DNA from: Cellulophaga baltica | GTDB lineage: Bacteria > Bacteroidota > Bacteroidia > Flavobacteriales > Flavobacteriaceae | DNA length: 64,000 nucleotides | Assembly (NCBI RefSeq): GCF_900102165.1 | Contig: NZ_FNBD01000002.1 | Span: 248,001 to 312,000 of the forward strand | Reading direction: 5' to 3' | Part shown: in pieces, positions 52,459-61,070 of the stretch | Position numbering within the stretch: position 1 is the first letter of the stretch | Layout of the letters: every line of letters starts with the position of its first letter | Program-made: the position numbers and the translations under genes | The notes under the pieces: generated by a model | Databases searched by the model: none | Told to the model about the DNA's origin: nothing | Seen by the model: the letters and a program-made list of their open reading frames with translations, nothing else

Positions 52459-55400
52459 TTAAAATCCTATTTGAAGCCCTAAGGTAATTTGGCGAAGTGG
52501 AGGCAAAATAAGTAAGGAAGACTGTTCTGGATCAGGACCATCAAAATTTGTAATGGTAAGCAGATTCTGACCCTGTACATACATATTTATATTTAGTCCA
52601 TGCGCATCATTTGTTGGAATGTTATAGGAAAGTGAAATGTTTCTCAATCGAATAAAGGAAGCATCTGAAACTGCGGCTGTACTAAATCTCTGATTCTCGC
52701 GCGAAGCAGCATTTGTAAAGTCTAGACTTGCAGTTGCTTTTGTTATACTAACCTCATCCCCTATTTCTTGCCACCTATCCAACAAATTCACAGAACCATT
52801 TCTCCGGGAACCAGGAGAAGTCTGAGTTGTGAAGCTATTAAAAGCCTTTTGCTTTTTAAATTGAAAAAATAAATCGAGTGTAAAATTTTTATAACTAAAG
52901 GTATTCCCTATCCCTCCAAAAAAATTAGGCGATAGATCTTCAATGGATTGCCTATCGTCTAAAGTGGTAATTACACCATCACCATTAACGTCCTCGAACT
53001 CATAAATTCCTGTATTGGGATTTACTCCTAAAGATTTAAATAATCGAATGATCGATATTGGCTCCCCAATGATGTAGCGGTTAGCGAAGGTAGAAGTCTC
53101 TAATTCAGGAAATTTTACCAATCGATTTTTGGGAAGTGTTATATTAAAATTAGTATCCCATTTAAAATTATCGTTTTTAATGTTTGTGCTTCGTAGGTCA
53201 AACTCAAACCCTGTATTCTCTACGGTAGCATCAAAATTGCCGGTAAGACTACTAAAGCCAGTAGTCGCAGCTAAAGGAATTCCGACAAGTTGATTGGAAG
53301 ATCTGTTTTGATACCATGAGCTGTTGAATAAAAGTCTGTCCTTGAAGAACCCAAGTTCGATGGCTACTTCCAGCTTTTTGTTTGCTTCCCAACCAAAAAG
53401 TGGATTGAATATTCTAGAAGGTGCTATCGTAGTAACTCCATCATAATCGGAACCTGTAACACTATAGGTATTTAAATACTGATAATCTCCTATATTATCA
53501 CTTCCTGTGGTACCATAACTACCTCGAAATTTACCAAAACTCAAAAACGAGCTTTGTTTAAATAATGATTCTTCTGAAAATAGCCATGCGAATCCCAGTG
53601 CTCCAAAATTTCCAAATTGCTTGCCTGGTCCAAATCGAGAAGAACCATCGCGCCGCCCTGTCAAATTGACGATGTATTTACCCTGCCAATTCAAATTAAT
53701 TCGACCAAATAAGGCATGATATTTATAGTTACTATCGCTATCTTCAATCACTTCAATACGATTGGCTGCTGATAAATTTCTAATTAAACTGTTATTTGGA
53801 AATCCCGTTCCTCTGAGAACCAATTGATCTGATGCTTGATTTTGGAACGTGGTACCGAGCAATGCACTAATGGCAAACTTATTCCATTCTTGTTTCCAAT
53901 GTAATTGCGGTTCTATGATCCACGACTGTCTTGAACCACTATTGGTACTAAGAGAAGAATAACTTTCTGGTGTAAAACCAAATCTAGGATTTCTTGCAGT
54001 ACTGGGTAGTATTCGATCGGCATCGAGATCATAGGTCGTAAAACCCAAACTAGTCTTTAGCTCTATGTTTTTGAATAGCTTATAAGATAGAAGAGTATTT
54101 GCAATAAGCGTATTGATATCCACTTGATACTGTTCCGCTAATAAAGCAAGTGGATTGTCGAAGGTGTTATTTTCCCAATTTAGATTTCCATTTTCATCAT
54201 ATAATGAAGGCGCATTTGGCTCTAAGGTATAAGCCTTATTTGTCAGGTCAGTTCTTGGTAGGTTATTCGTTTCTCGAGAATATATCGAAGAAAAGTTAAT
54301 TTTAAATCGGGTATCTTTAGACTGGTGGTTGATATTCGTATTTACCGTCACTTTTCCATAGGCTGCATCCCCAGGAAAAACTGTAGTTTCATTCTGATAA
54401 GCACTACTCATTAAAAATTGAGTCTGCTCACTTCCTCCTGATATAGCCAATTGGAGCTGATTTCGGTAGGAAGTTCCTCCAATTAATTCTTCTTGCCAGT
54501 CTGTATAGCGATTTTGATCCCAAGTTTTCACATCGGGCCAAACAAAATCAAAAGCAGCATTGTTTAAAAAGCTACCAAAGCCATCGTTAGTGATACCTTC
54601 TCTGCGCACTTCTAGGTATTGTTCCGTATTCATAAGATCTAAAAAACGTGATACCGCGCCGAGTGTAGAACTCATATTTACGCTGTATTTAGTCTTTCCT
54701 GCTTGTCCTTTCTTGGTAGTGATTAGCACTACACCATTAGCTGCACGCGATCCATAAATAGCCGTCGCATCGGCATCTTTCAATACTTCAATACTTTCAA
54801 TATCATTGGGGTTCATAGCATTTAAGGGACTAATATTACCTCCGTTTATATCAACAGATAAACTTCCCGACGCCAATGATTCAGAACCATAAGGAACACC
54901 ATCCACAATATATAGTGGTTCTGTTGCTCCATTAATAAAGTTACGCCCTCTGATTTCAATACTAATCCCTCCTCCAGGCACTCCGGTATTTTGAACAATA
55001 TTGACTCCTGATAAATGACCTTGCATAGCCGATAAGGGATTATTCACGGGTTGCTTCTCAATAGTCTTAGCGCTTAATTTGGCTATATTTCCCGTACGCT
55101 CCTTTTCCTTTACGGTATAGTATCCAGCATTAAGTGTAATTCCCGCTAATTGAGTAACATCCTCAATTAATTGAACGCGCAGGACAGTTTGTTGCTGTAT
55201 GACTATATTTTGGGAAACATAACCCAACGCAGAAAAAACTAAAACATCATTGGTATTGGTAGCAATACTGAAATTACCTTCTAAATTAGAGACGACTCCT
55301 GTCTGACTTCCTTTTACGAAGATGGCTACTCCAGCTAAGGGAACGCCATAAGTATCCGTAATTTCTCCTGTAACTGTTGTTTGTTGCCAAGTCTCTACTG

Positions 55401-55521
55401 CAGTTAAGTTATTCTTGAACGATATTGCAAAGGCAGAAATTGGTAAACCTCCTAAGAACATATAAAGCAAACATATCGTAGGAATTATACGCCTGGCCTT
55501 AAAAACTAATCTATTTTTCAT
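52459..55521 (-). CDS. SusC/RagA family TonB-linked outer-membrane transporter
   Basis: The 1020-residue protein has a signal peptide, a carboxypeptidase-regulatory-like domain (VTGEITDTYGVPLAGVAIFV, about 48-135), a plug with PLSAMQGHLSGVNIVQNTG and IESIEVLKDADATAIYGSRAANGVV, and a 22-strand-type barrel ending ITLGLQIGF. With SusD it imports glycans, peptides or similar oligomers. The nearby protease rather than glycosidases suggests a peptide-type substrate (inference). Confidence 0.95.
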   Translation of the reverse strand: MKNRLVFKARRIIPTICLLYMFLGGLPISAFAISFKNNLTAVETWQQTTVTGEITDTYGVPLAGVAIFVKGSQTGVVSNLEGNFSIATNTNDVLVFSALGYVSQNIVIQQQTVLRVQLIEDVTQLAGITLNAGYYTVKEKERTGNIAKLSAKTIEKQPVNNPLSAMQGHLSGVNIVQNTGVPGGGISIEIRGRNFINGATEPLYIVDGVPYGSESLASGSLSVDINGGNISPLNAMNPNDIESIEVLKDADATAIYGSRAANGVVLITTKKGQAGKTKYSVNMSSTLGAVSRFLDLMNTEQYLEVRREGITNDGFGSFLNNAAFDFVWPDVKTWDQNRYTDWQEELIGGTSYRNQLQLAISGGSEQTQFLMSSAYQNETTVFPGDAAYGKVTVNTNINHQSKDTRFKINFSSIYSRETNNLPRTDLTNKAYTLEPNAPSLYDENGNLNWENNTFDNPLALLAEQYQVDINTLIANTLLSYKLFKNIELKTSLGFTTYDLDADRILPSTARNPRFGFTPESYSSLSTNSGSRQSWIIEPQLHWKQEWNKFAISALLGTTFQNQASDQLVLRGTGFPNNSLIRNLSAANRIEVIEDSDSNYKYHALFGRINLNWQGKYIVNLTGRRDGSSRFGPGKQFGNFGALGFAWLFSEESLFKQSSFLSFGKFRGSYGTTGSDNIGDYQYLNTYSVTGSDYDGVTTIAPSRIFNPLFGWEANKKLEVAIELGFFKDRLLFNSSWYQNRSSNQLVGIPLAATTGFSSLTGNFDATVENTGFEFDLRSTNIKNDNFKWDTNFNITLPKNRLVKFPELETSTFANRYIIGEPISIIRLFKSLGVNPNTGIYEFEDVNGDGVITTLDDRQSIEDLSPNFFGGIGNTFSYKNFTLDLFFQFKKQKAFNSFTTQTSPGSRRNGSVNLLDRWQEIGDEVSITKATASLDFTNAASRENQRFSTAAVSDASFIRLRNISLSYNIPTNDAHGLNINMYVQGQNLLTITNFDGPDPEQSSLLILPPLRQITLGLQIGF

Positions 55522-55556
55522 ATTTTTGAGTTATAATTGGTTAATAATTGAGTAAT

Positions 55557-55596
55557 AACCTCCTAGAGACCCTGTGAAAGTTGGCTAGGAGGTTTT
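55557..55596 (-). promoter_or_regulatory. Hairpin in the susC leader
   Basis: AACCTCCTAG (55557-55566) and CTAGGAGGTT (55585-55594) are 10-bp perfect inverted copies. On the minus-strand transcript the hairpin lies 36 bp before the susC ATG and begins at the stop codon of the leader ORF at 55585-55671, so it could act in attenuation. Its 3' arm (in transcript order) contains AGGAGG, but too far from the ATG to be an ordinary ribosome site. On the plus strand a T-run follows, so it could instead end plus-strand transcription. Confidence 0.5.
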
Positions 55597-55671
55597 TAGA
55601 TGTTTGTTTTTTTTTTGGTTTATACCATAGGCATTGAGGTGTTTAGTGTATATTTCTAAATTAGCTTTCAT
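55585..55671 (-). CDS. 28-residue leader peptide ahead of susC (candidate)
   Basis: ATG 55671 opens MKANLEIYTKHLNAYGINQK and ends with TAG inside the 5' arm of the leader hairpin. The peptide is lysine/asparagine-rich. Placement directly against the hairpin is what makes it noteworthy; the frame alone is too short to be convincing. Confidence 0.35.
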   Translation of the reverse strand: MKANLEIYTKHLNAYGINQKKNKHLKTS

Positions 55672-56340
55672 GCTTATGCTCCTTAAACCTGCTATTTGTT
55701 AGGAAAAATTGATTCCTTTAGCAAACAAGAAGTTTAGGGCTACAAGAGCAGTGAAGCCTTTAGCTTAGTGATAGATTTGTTCGGATTCAATTAAATCTGG
55801 AATCGTTGATTATGGGAGAAAAAGAGTATTACGTTATCCGAAAATTGGCTGTGCGTTACTCCCATAATAAAATGGTTATATCGGGTTTTTAGGCTTTTTC
55901 TTAAAAAGAATGTCGAACACAGTCAAGGACAGCCTATAGAAATAGGGAAATGAACCTCTTTGTAATGATGTACAAACCGTGTTTTGCATTCGCTTTTTTG
56001 CTTAAAAGTGATACATGCAATACTTCAAAAAACAATGCTGAGAAAATAGTGAGTATAAAACCTTTGAAAATTATAAAGGCATGGAACTCAGCTTACTGTA
56101 TCAGAGGTACTGGTATACCGAGGAACAATAAGTGAGCCCACGCCCTAAGACGTGAGCATCTTACTCATCCTCTCGTTCCTATAAAATTACCAGTTTTCTG
56201 ATACGAGATTCAAAGCGAATGCTTCAATATTTTATTTGAAGAATCGCAAATTTAATATTACTGGAGCTAATATAATAATAAAAAATGAATTGTGGGTTAA
56301 TAAGCCCACAATATTTTTTTAGAATTTAACCAATTTGCTT
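55672..56340. other. Gene-free 670-bp region with structured segments
   Basis: I see no credible gene; the 61-codon plus frame at 55950 looks random. ATTATGGGAG (55809-55818) and CTCCCATAAT (55859-55868) are perfect inverted copies 40 bp apart. A second, imperfect long hairpin spans about 56098-56204 (GTATCAGA...ACTGGTA arms and GAGGAAC/GTTCCT). TTGTGGG/CCCACAA with a T-run near 56289-56318 is a terminator-like hairpin. One or more small RNAs could lie here. Confidence 0.45.
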
Positions 56341-56344
56341 ATCT

Positions 56345-56596
56345 ATGGTTAATCAAACAAACAAAGTTCAATTTCAACTTTTATTTGGTAAAAGAATTAA
56401 AGAGCTACGTAAAATGAGAAGCTTAAGTTTAAGGCAACTTTCTCAAAGATGTAATTTAGATTATAGTGATATTGCTAAATATGAAAAAGGAGAAGTTAAT
56501 ATTCAATTATCAACCATATATGAATTAGCAAAAGGATTCCAAATACCTCCTAGGGATTTATTTGATTTCAATTTTGAGATAGATAAAGATTTCTAA
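56345..56596 (+). CDS. XRE family transcriptional regulator
   Basis: The 83-residue protein is a single helix-turn-helix domain (RIKELRKMRSLSLRQLSQRC, LDYSDIAKYEKGEVNIQLST) with FQIPPRDLFDF after it, a form common on Bacteroidetes ICEs. It is probably a self-regulating repressor of the element. Confidence 0.88.
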   Translation: MVNQTNKVQFQLLFGKRIKELRKMRSLSLRQLSQRCNLDYSDIAKYEKGEVNIQLSTIYELAKGFQIPPRDLFDFNFEIDKDF

Positions 56597-56664
56597 ATAC
56601 CTTTGGGATTTTCAATTTTGCTTACTTGAAAAGTATCAATAATCAAATATGTAGCTATATTACA

Positions 56665-56859
56665 ATGGAATGGTTGCACTCTTGGCTAAAAGAAGGAAAG
56701 TCTCAAAACTCTTTCACTATTACGCATGATATTGATGAAAGTACAATTCGTAAAATTAAAGGAGAGAAAGAGTATCGTATTCCAGTGGAAACATTAATCA
56801 AAATCTGCGAAGCGAGAAATATAAAACTTTCCGAGTTTTTCAAATTAATTGGCTATTAA
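56665..56859 (+). CDS. Small HTH-like protein
   Basis: From ATG 56665 (MEWLHSWLKEGKSQNSFTIT) the 64-residue protein has an HTH-like order (DIDESTIRKIKGEKEYRIPVET then LIKICEARNIKLSEFF), resembling the Cro/C1 fold. The TTG-started longer frame is less likely. It follows the XRE gene by about 70 bp. Function unknown. Confidence 0.6.
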   Translation: MEWLHSWLKEGKSQNSFTITHDIDESTIRKIKGEKEYRIPVETLIKICEARNIKLSEFFKLIGY

Positions 56860-56894
56860 TAGCACTCCAATATAGTTTTACTATCGAAATGCCA

Positions 56895-57191
56895 TTATTT
56901 GCCAGCTTTAATTTGCCTGTTATCTTTCATGGCAATGACCGTCACTTTGTTCTTTTGAAGAATGTAATAAACGGTAGTGTTTGTATGAATAATAGCTTTT
57001 CTTAAATTATTTTGACTTTTAGATTCGGTATATAAGGTAGGAAAATTAGAAACTGCCATTTCAAATTGTCCAAGTACACTTTCAAAATTAGAAAGCTCTT
57101 TCTTTGAAAATTTTGACAATAAATACTTTTTAATGGCAATGGCGTTAAGCAAAGAACGCCTTGTCCATTCCACCTGATACGATTTATCCAT
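56895..57191 (-). CDS. RelE/ParE-type toxin
   Basis: From ATG 57191 (MDKSYQVEWTRRSLLNAIAI) the 98-residue protein has the RelE/ParE order: WTRRSLLNAIAIKKYLL, NFPTLYTESKSQNNLRKAII, VYYILQKNKVTVIAMKDNRQ. It overlaps the antitoxin stop by 8 bp. ATG 57203 is an alternative start. Confidence 0.85.
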   Translation of the reverse strand: MDKSYQVEWTRRSLLNAIAIKKYLLSKFSKKELSNFESVLGQFEMAVSNFPTLYTESKSQNNLRKAIIHTNTTVYYILQKNKVTVIAMKDNRQIKAGK

Positions 57192-57426
57192 TTGATAATT
57201 CATTCCAGAACTCACTGGACTTCATAGTTTCCCCTTGTTGATAATCTCTTATACCACTAAGAATATTGACTCTCTCACTTTCAGTGATTTCTTGCCACCA
57301 GTCCTTAGATTTTCCCTCACTTGATAATTTTAGGGAACTAAGTAATCCTAAAATCGAATCATCCTCCAAAGACTGAATCCAGCCTACCAGCTCCTTTTTA
57401 GTTTTATTTAATTCTGATGTACTCAT
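57184..57426 (-). CDS. Antitoxin partner of the RelE/ParE-type toxin
   Basis: The 80-residue protein has helices and SKDWWQEITESERVNILSGI followed by RDYQQGETMKSSEF, a tail found in Bacteroidetes antitoxins of RelE/ParE pairs. It precedes and overlaps the toxin gene, the usual antitoxin-first order. Confidence 0.82.
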   Translation of the reverse strand: MSTSELNKTKKELVGWIQSLEDDSILGLLSSLKLSSEGKSKDWWQEITESERVNILSGIRDYQQGETMKSSEFWNELSNG

Positions 57427-57555
57427 GGTATTAGTTTAAAGCAAAATTACAAAAACTAGAAATGTTTTTTTACTATTCACTTTAAATATGTGATTTTTTA
57501 AAATAGCATAACTTCTCTTATGACCCTTGTCCATTATATCCTTCTTTTTAGCGCA

Positions 57556-59001
57556 TTACGCAGTGAATATTGACTTTGCTTCCTCATAAATTCGCTCAAA
57601 ATTGGCTTCCAAATCCGCCCGGGAAAACTGCCTAATTTTATTAGGAAGCTCTCTTTTAATATTCTGTAACTTAAATTGTACCTTTTTATCCTTTCCATCG
57701 GCATAGGTAATAAACTCACCTTGCTTTAAGCGAAAGAACACATCAGCTCTAATCTTAGGAATCTCTTTTTCTCCAGTAGTTACCCGTGTATCAAAATCTA
57801 AATTGTATCCTCGACTCACGCTTTTAGTGGGGTCTTTGATAATCTCAAAAAATCGTTCATAATATTTAGCGGTGTCAGGGTCATTGACTTTTCCGAAAAA
57901 CTGATAAGAAAGGTTGCTCAATATCGCCTTACTTGCTTTATCACCATACATCATATCGTTTTGAATCTTGTCTTGCATTACATAAATGGTTGCAATGACA
58001 GGCGAATACGAAGTTTCAAATTTCGGGTTGTTGACAATTGAAATTACCGTAGGATTGTCTTTATGATTGATGTTTAAAGGCACTTCATCTTCCGACAAAG
58101 CCATGAAGATTCGTTGTGTACTAATGCGTTTAAGCGCATTGGCCAAGGTACTCTTTACACCTGCCGTTTGTCGCTCAGAATCCTTTCCACTAATAAAAGC
58201 ATCTGCCATAGCTCTTGAGGTCGTATTCGTTTCCAAAAACTGAATAAGGCTGTTCGTGTCCAAATATTGATAAATGGCTATTAAATGTGGCAAGGTACAG
58301 AACTGTGGATAGGTAGTTTTTAGTTTCCAAATCAAACCACCAATTAAACCTTCAGCAGCATCATTAAAAAATTTAGATGTTCCGGTTGTTCCAGATTCTC
58401 TTTGCTCTAAAAGGTTTTCAATCAATACCCGAGAAACCTCGTTTACACTCTCCTCGTTCTCTAAATACAGAGGAGCAATAGGATTTACTCGATGAATAAT
58501 TTTATCGAAGGAAATGACCTTAAAAGGGATATCCCCATCTTTAAAAAGTGGATACGCCATTTCAGTCAATTCAAAATCTTTGTAATCATGAATAATGCCA
58601 CAAAATCCTTCTTTCTGAAAGTGCTTCAAAAATCCATAAACTACGCTTTCGGTCTTGCCACTTCCTGCAGAACCTATGACCGATGCACCACGTTTAATGT
58701 TCTCCAATTTGAAGTTTCCTTTGGTCGTCGCAAAGTTGACCTGATATTTGGTATTGCCATTTTTTGGATTTTCGGTTTTATGCATAAAAACATACAGCCC
58801 AATATTTAATAGCATCAATGGACAACCCAAATAGAGTAATCGTAAAACTAACGCTGATTCCGTAGGTATATAAAAGACCAATAGGGCTAAAAGCATGGCG
58901 TTAATGGCGAAAGCATATTTCGTTATGCGAAACATTCCATAGAAAACCGTACTGGTCAAACCAATAATCAAAAGCACCGTTAAAAGATTGTCTAGTGGCA
59001 T
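57556..59001 (-). CDS. mobC: Type IV coupling protein (MobC/TraG-like), probably inactivated by internal deletion
   Basis: The 481-residue protein has N-terminal membrane helices (1-75) and Walker A GSAGSGKTES at 110-119, with FNDAAEGLIGGLIWKL and NNPKFETSYSPVIA. In relatives the latter is followed by about 40-45 residues including the Walker B LLDEAPT-like motif and ending before TIYVMQDKIQND. Here SPVIA (333-337) runs straight into TIYVMQDK, so the Walker B segment appears to be missing in frame (near base 57990). Family-typical length is also greater. It would normally hand the relaxase-DNA complex to the channel. Confidence 0.8.
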   Translation of the reverse strand: MPLDNLLTVLLIIGLTSTVFYGMFRITKYAFAINAMLLALLVFYIPTESALVLRLLYLGCPLMLLNIGLYVFMHKTENPKNGNTKYQVNFATTKGNFKLENIKRGASVIGSAGSGKTESVVYGFLKHFQKEGFCGIIHDYKDFELTEMAYPLFKDGDIPFKVISFDKIIHRVNPIAPLYLENEESVNEVSRVLIENLLEQRESGTTGTSKFFNDAAEGLIGGLIWKLKTTYPQFCTLPHLIAIYQYLDTNSLIQFLETNTTSRAMADAFISGKDSERQTAGVKSTLANALKRISTQRIFMALSEDEVPLNINHKDNPTVISIVNNPKFETSYSPVIATIYVMQDKIQNDMMYGDKASKAILSNLSYQFFGKVNDPDTAKYYERFFEIIKDPTKSVSRGYNLDFDTRVTTGEKEIPKIRADVFFRLKQGEFITYADGKDKKVQFKLQNIKRELPNKIRQFSRADLEANFERIYEEAKSIFTA

Positions 59002-59010
59002 ATTTCTAAA

Positions 59011-60042
59011 TTAGATTCCGATGGAACTCGATTTTATGGCCACTTCCACTCCCCTTCTAAGCCTTTTTACTAATTTCATGGCCAGTTGTGCTTGTGTAAC
59101 AGGTATACTCGGTACCATTGGAATGCCCGCTTTGCCCATTATTTTGAACGCCAAAGCTTTTTCATTGGTGGGTAATTTCATAAGGGATGTGAAATAGACT
59201 TTTGGATTTTTTATAAACTCCTTTCGCGCGGTATAGGTTTCCGCAAAGTTTCTTTGGTAGTCAAAAGTTTTATCAAAGGTTTTCTCTGCCTTCTCAAAAA
59301 ATTGATCCCGATTAAAACCACGCTTTACGTTTTTACCATGCATCTCCACTTCTGAGGCTTTGTGTTTACTTCCTGGTGAAAGACTAAAGGTATTCGAAGC
59401 ATCCTTCCGACTCACGATGATATGAATATGGCTCTGGTTACCTGCCTTTGGCATTCCTTGTACGATTCGTTTATTATTTTCCTGATGCGGTGCTTCCTTT
59501 TCTAATCTTTCAATTTGGATTTTCATTTCTTTAATATTTCCACCGCTTCTCCCCTCCTGGATATTTCGGATTTCGGATTTGAGTTGAAGGATTTTGGTGG
59601 CATAGGGTTGATTTTCTTTAACCTCTCTATCCGTGCCTTTGAAGGTTCGCTGGTGTTCTATTTTTGCATAGTATTTTATATCATTGATGTTCACTAGTCG
59701 TCCGTTGATTTCACGATTGAAAGACGCCACGTAATCCTTCATCAGCTCACGTGTGTACTTTTTTAAATCTTCACTGCTGTTCTGTAATCTGTTCAATTCA
59801 TATTTAGAAGGACTCACGGTAATGGAATAAAACTTCGGTTCGGTTTTTTTGAGTTTTGCCCCATTTCCATCGATATCTTTTACCACTTCTTCGGCTGAAA
59901 TTTCATCGCCATATTGGTTAAAAAAGTGTTCCATTTCTTCTTGTTCTAAGTTTTGATTTTCCTTCTCCAGATAGCCCACAAAATCTGCTGAACTTTGTGA
60001 ATAGCTGCCGCCTAATTTTTGGGGTGTTATGGTGATGTACAT
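59011..60042 (-). CDS. mobB: Relaxase/mobilisation protein MobB (DUF5712)
   Basis: The 343-residue protein starts MYITITPQKLGGSYSQSSAD, and has the histidine triad-like HIHIIVSRKD at about 214-223 and FYSITVSPSKYELNRLQN, matching DUF5712 relaxases of Bacteroidetes elements. A candidate catalytic Tyr is in the N-terminal part. It nicks oriT and pilots the strand. It starts 9 bp upstream of the coupling protein's end of spacing, in one operon with BfmA. Confidence 0.85.
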   Translation of the reverse strand: MYITITPQKLGGSYSQSSADFVGYLEKENQNLEQEEMEHFFNQYGDEISAEEVVKDIDGNGAKLKKTEPKFYSITVSPSKYELNRLQNSSEDLKKYTRELMKDYVASFNREINGRLVNINDIKYYAKIEHQRTFKGTDREVKENQPYATKILQLKSEIRNIQEGRSGGNIKEMKIQIERLEKEAPHQENNKRIVQGMPKAGNQSHIHIIVSRKDASNTFSLSPGSKHKASEVEMHGKNVKRGFNRDQFFEKAEKTFDKTFDYQRNFAETYTARKEFIKNPKVYFTSLMKLPTNEKALAFKIMGKAGIPMVPSIPVTQAQLAMKLVKRLRRGVEVAIKSSSIGI

Positions 60043-60053
60043 AGCGCAAAAAT

Positions 60054-60434
60054 TTAAACTTCAGGGTTGGGATTTTGCTTTTCTTGAAAGCGGACTGCCT
60101 TTTTTTCCTCTTGAAATTTCTTCTCTAGAATCAACGGTTTTTTTGTAAGTATCTCGGTTTGAAAAAGTGATTCTATCATGGCGACAGTTGGCTTGGTTTG
60201 GGTTTTCTCCATATCGCGCATAATGGCAATAACCGCATTGATTCTTTTCAAGAGTTTAGCTTCGATGGTTCGCCCTGTCGGACCTAATTTTTCCTTTGGT
60301 GAAATCTCGTTGTAGAAGAAAAAATCGAGCATTGTTGCCATTGCCTCGCTATGTGATTTGAAATGTGTTCTTGAAAATTGCTGGAAACGCTTGGCGGTTT
60401 CCTTTTTAAATCTAATTCCGATAAATGAGTCCAT
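60054..60434 (-). CDS. bfmA: BfmA/BtgA family mobilisation protein
   Basis: The 126-residue protein begins MDSFIGIRFKKETAKRFQQF, a ribbon-helix-helix-like start, and contains LGPTGRTIEAKLLKRINAVI, the BfmA/BtgA pattern. It is a relaxosome accessory protein that binds oriT. First gene of the bfmA-mobB-mobC operon. Confidence 0.85.
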   Translation of the reverse strand: MDSFIGIRFKKETAKRFQQFSRTHFKSHSEAMATMLDFFFYNEISPKEKLGPTGRTIEAKLLKRINAVIAIMRDMEKTQTKPTVAMIESLFQTEILTKKPLILEKKFQEEKKAVRFQEKQNPNPEV

Positions 60435-60862
60435 AATTCGCCGATTTGTCGCAAATTCTTTCCTAAAAATGGGCGTTTACAAGGCTTTTGTCGCAAATTG
60501 CAGCAGGGTAATAAATTACACTATTTTCAAACTACTGTTAATCAGTGTTTTAAAAACAAAAAGGAGCTCTAAACATCGCGTAGCGTGTTACCCTCTTGCT
60601 ACTCCTTTTCGTTCGCCCCAGGCGAACAAAATTTCATACAATCTGGCTCAAAAGCCAATTGCCATTTTAGGAAAATAATTTTCCGATATGTTATTTTTCG
60701 ATGGGTACGGTTATCGGCGAAAGTCGAAAAGTGGATAACCCTACTTTAATTTGTATGCTGAATTTCAGCGAAATAAAGATACGTTTTTTTATTGAACTGG
60801 AATTGAATATATAAAAAAACACCTCTAAAATTTAGAGGTGCTTGTTTCTTATTTCAAAAAAA
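60435..60862. other. Gene-free region upstream of bfmA, candidate oriT
   Basis: No gene is visible. GTTCGCC and GGCGAAC form a perfect inverted repeat around CCA at about 60610-60627, and TGGCTCAAAAGCCA lies at about 60645-60658. oriT of Bacteroidetes elements usually lies just upstream of the mobilisation genes and contains such repeats. A terminator-like hairpin CACCTCTAAA/TTTAGAGGTG at 60818-60841 with a T-run on the minus strand ends the region. Confidence 0.45.
60818..60842 (-). terminator. Terminator on the minus strand
   Basis: GCACCTCTAAATTTTAGAGGTGT folds into a stem of about 10 bp and is followed on the minus strand by a run of seven T. It ends the DUF6876/broken-gene operon before the oriT region. 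Confidence 0.75.
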
Positions 60863-61059
60863 TTAAATATTGAAAATGAATTTATAAGAGTATAAATTTC
60901 GCATCGCCTCTTCTTCAATCATCGTTTCCAACAAGTGTAATTTTCAGTTACGTATTTTCGAAGACTATCGCCAAATTTTTGTTCCACATCTTTTTTAGAA
61001 GCTGTTAAAATTCGGTTTTAAGCTTCTTCGTTTAGGTCTGTAAAATTGAGATATACCAT
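60863..61059 (-). pseudogene. Broken small ICE gene of unknown function
   Basis: From ATG 61059 the minus strand reads MVYLNFTDLNEEA, meets a TAA, and goes on in frame with NRILTASKKDVEQKFGDSLR and KYVTENYTC. A one-base shift then gives TMIEEEAMRNLYSYKFIFNI and the stop. It has one nonsense change and one frameshift. The protein resembles a small acidic family I recall from Bacteroidetes ICEs; no function known. Confidence 0.65.
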
Positions 61060-61070
61060 GACCAACTTTT

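Noticed and set aside
55950-56135. 61-codon plus-strand frame in the long intergenic region
   Set aside because: No start context, family or composition signal; it overlaps the start of the large inverted repeat.
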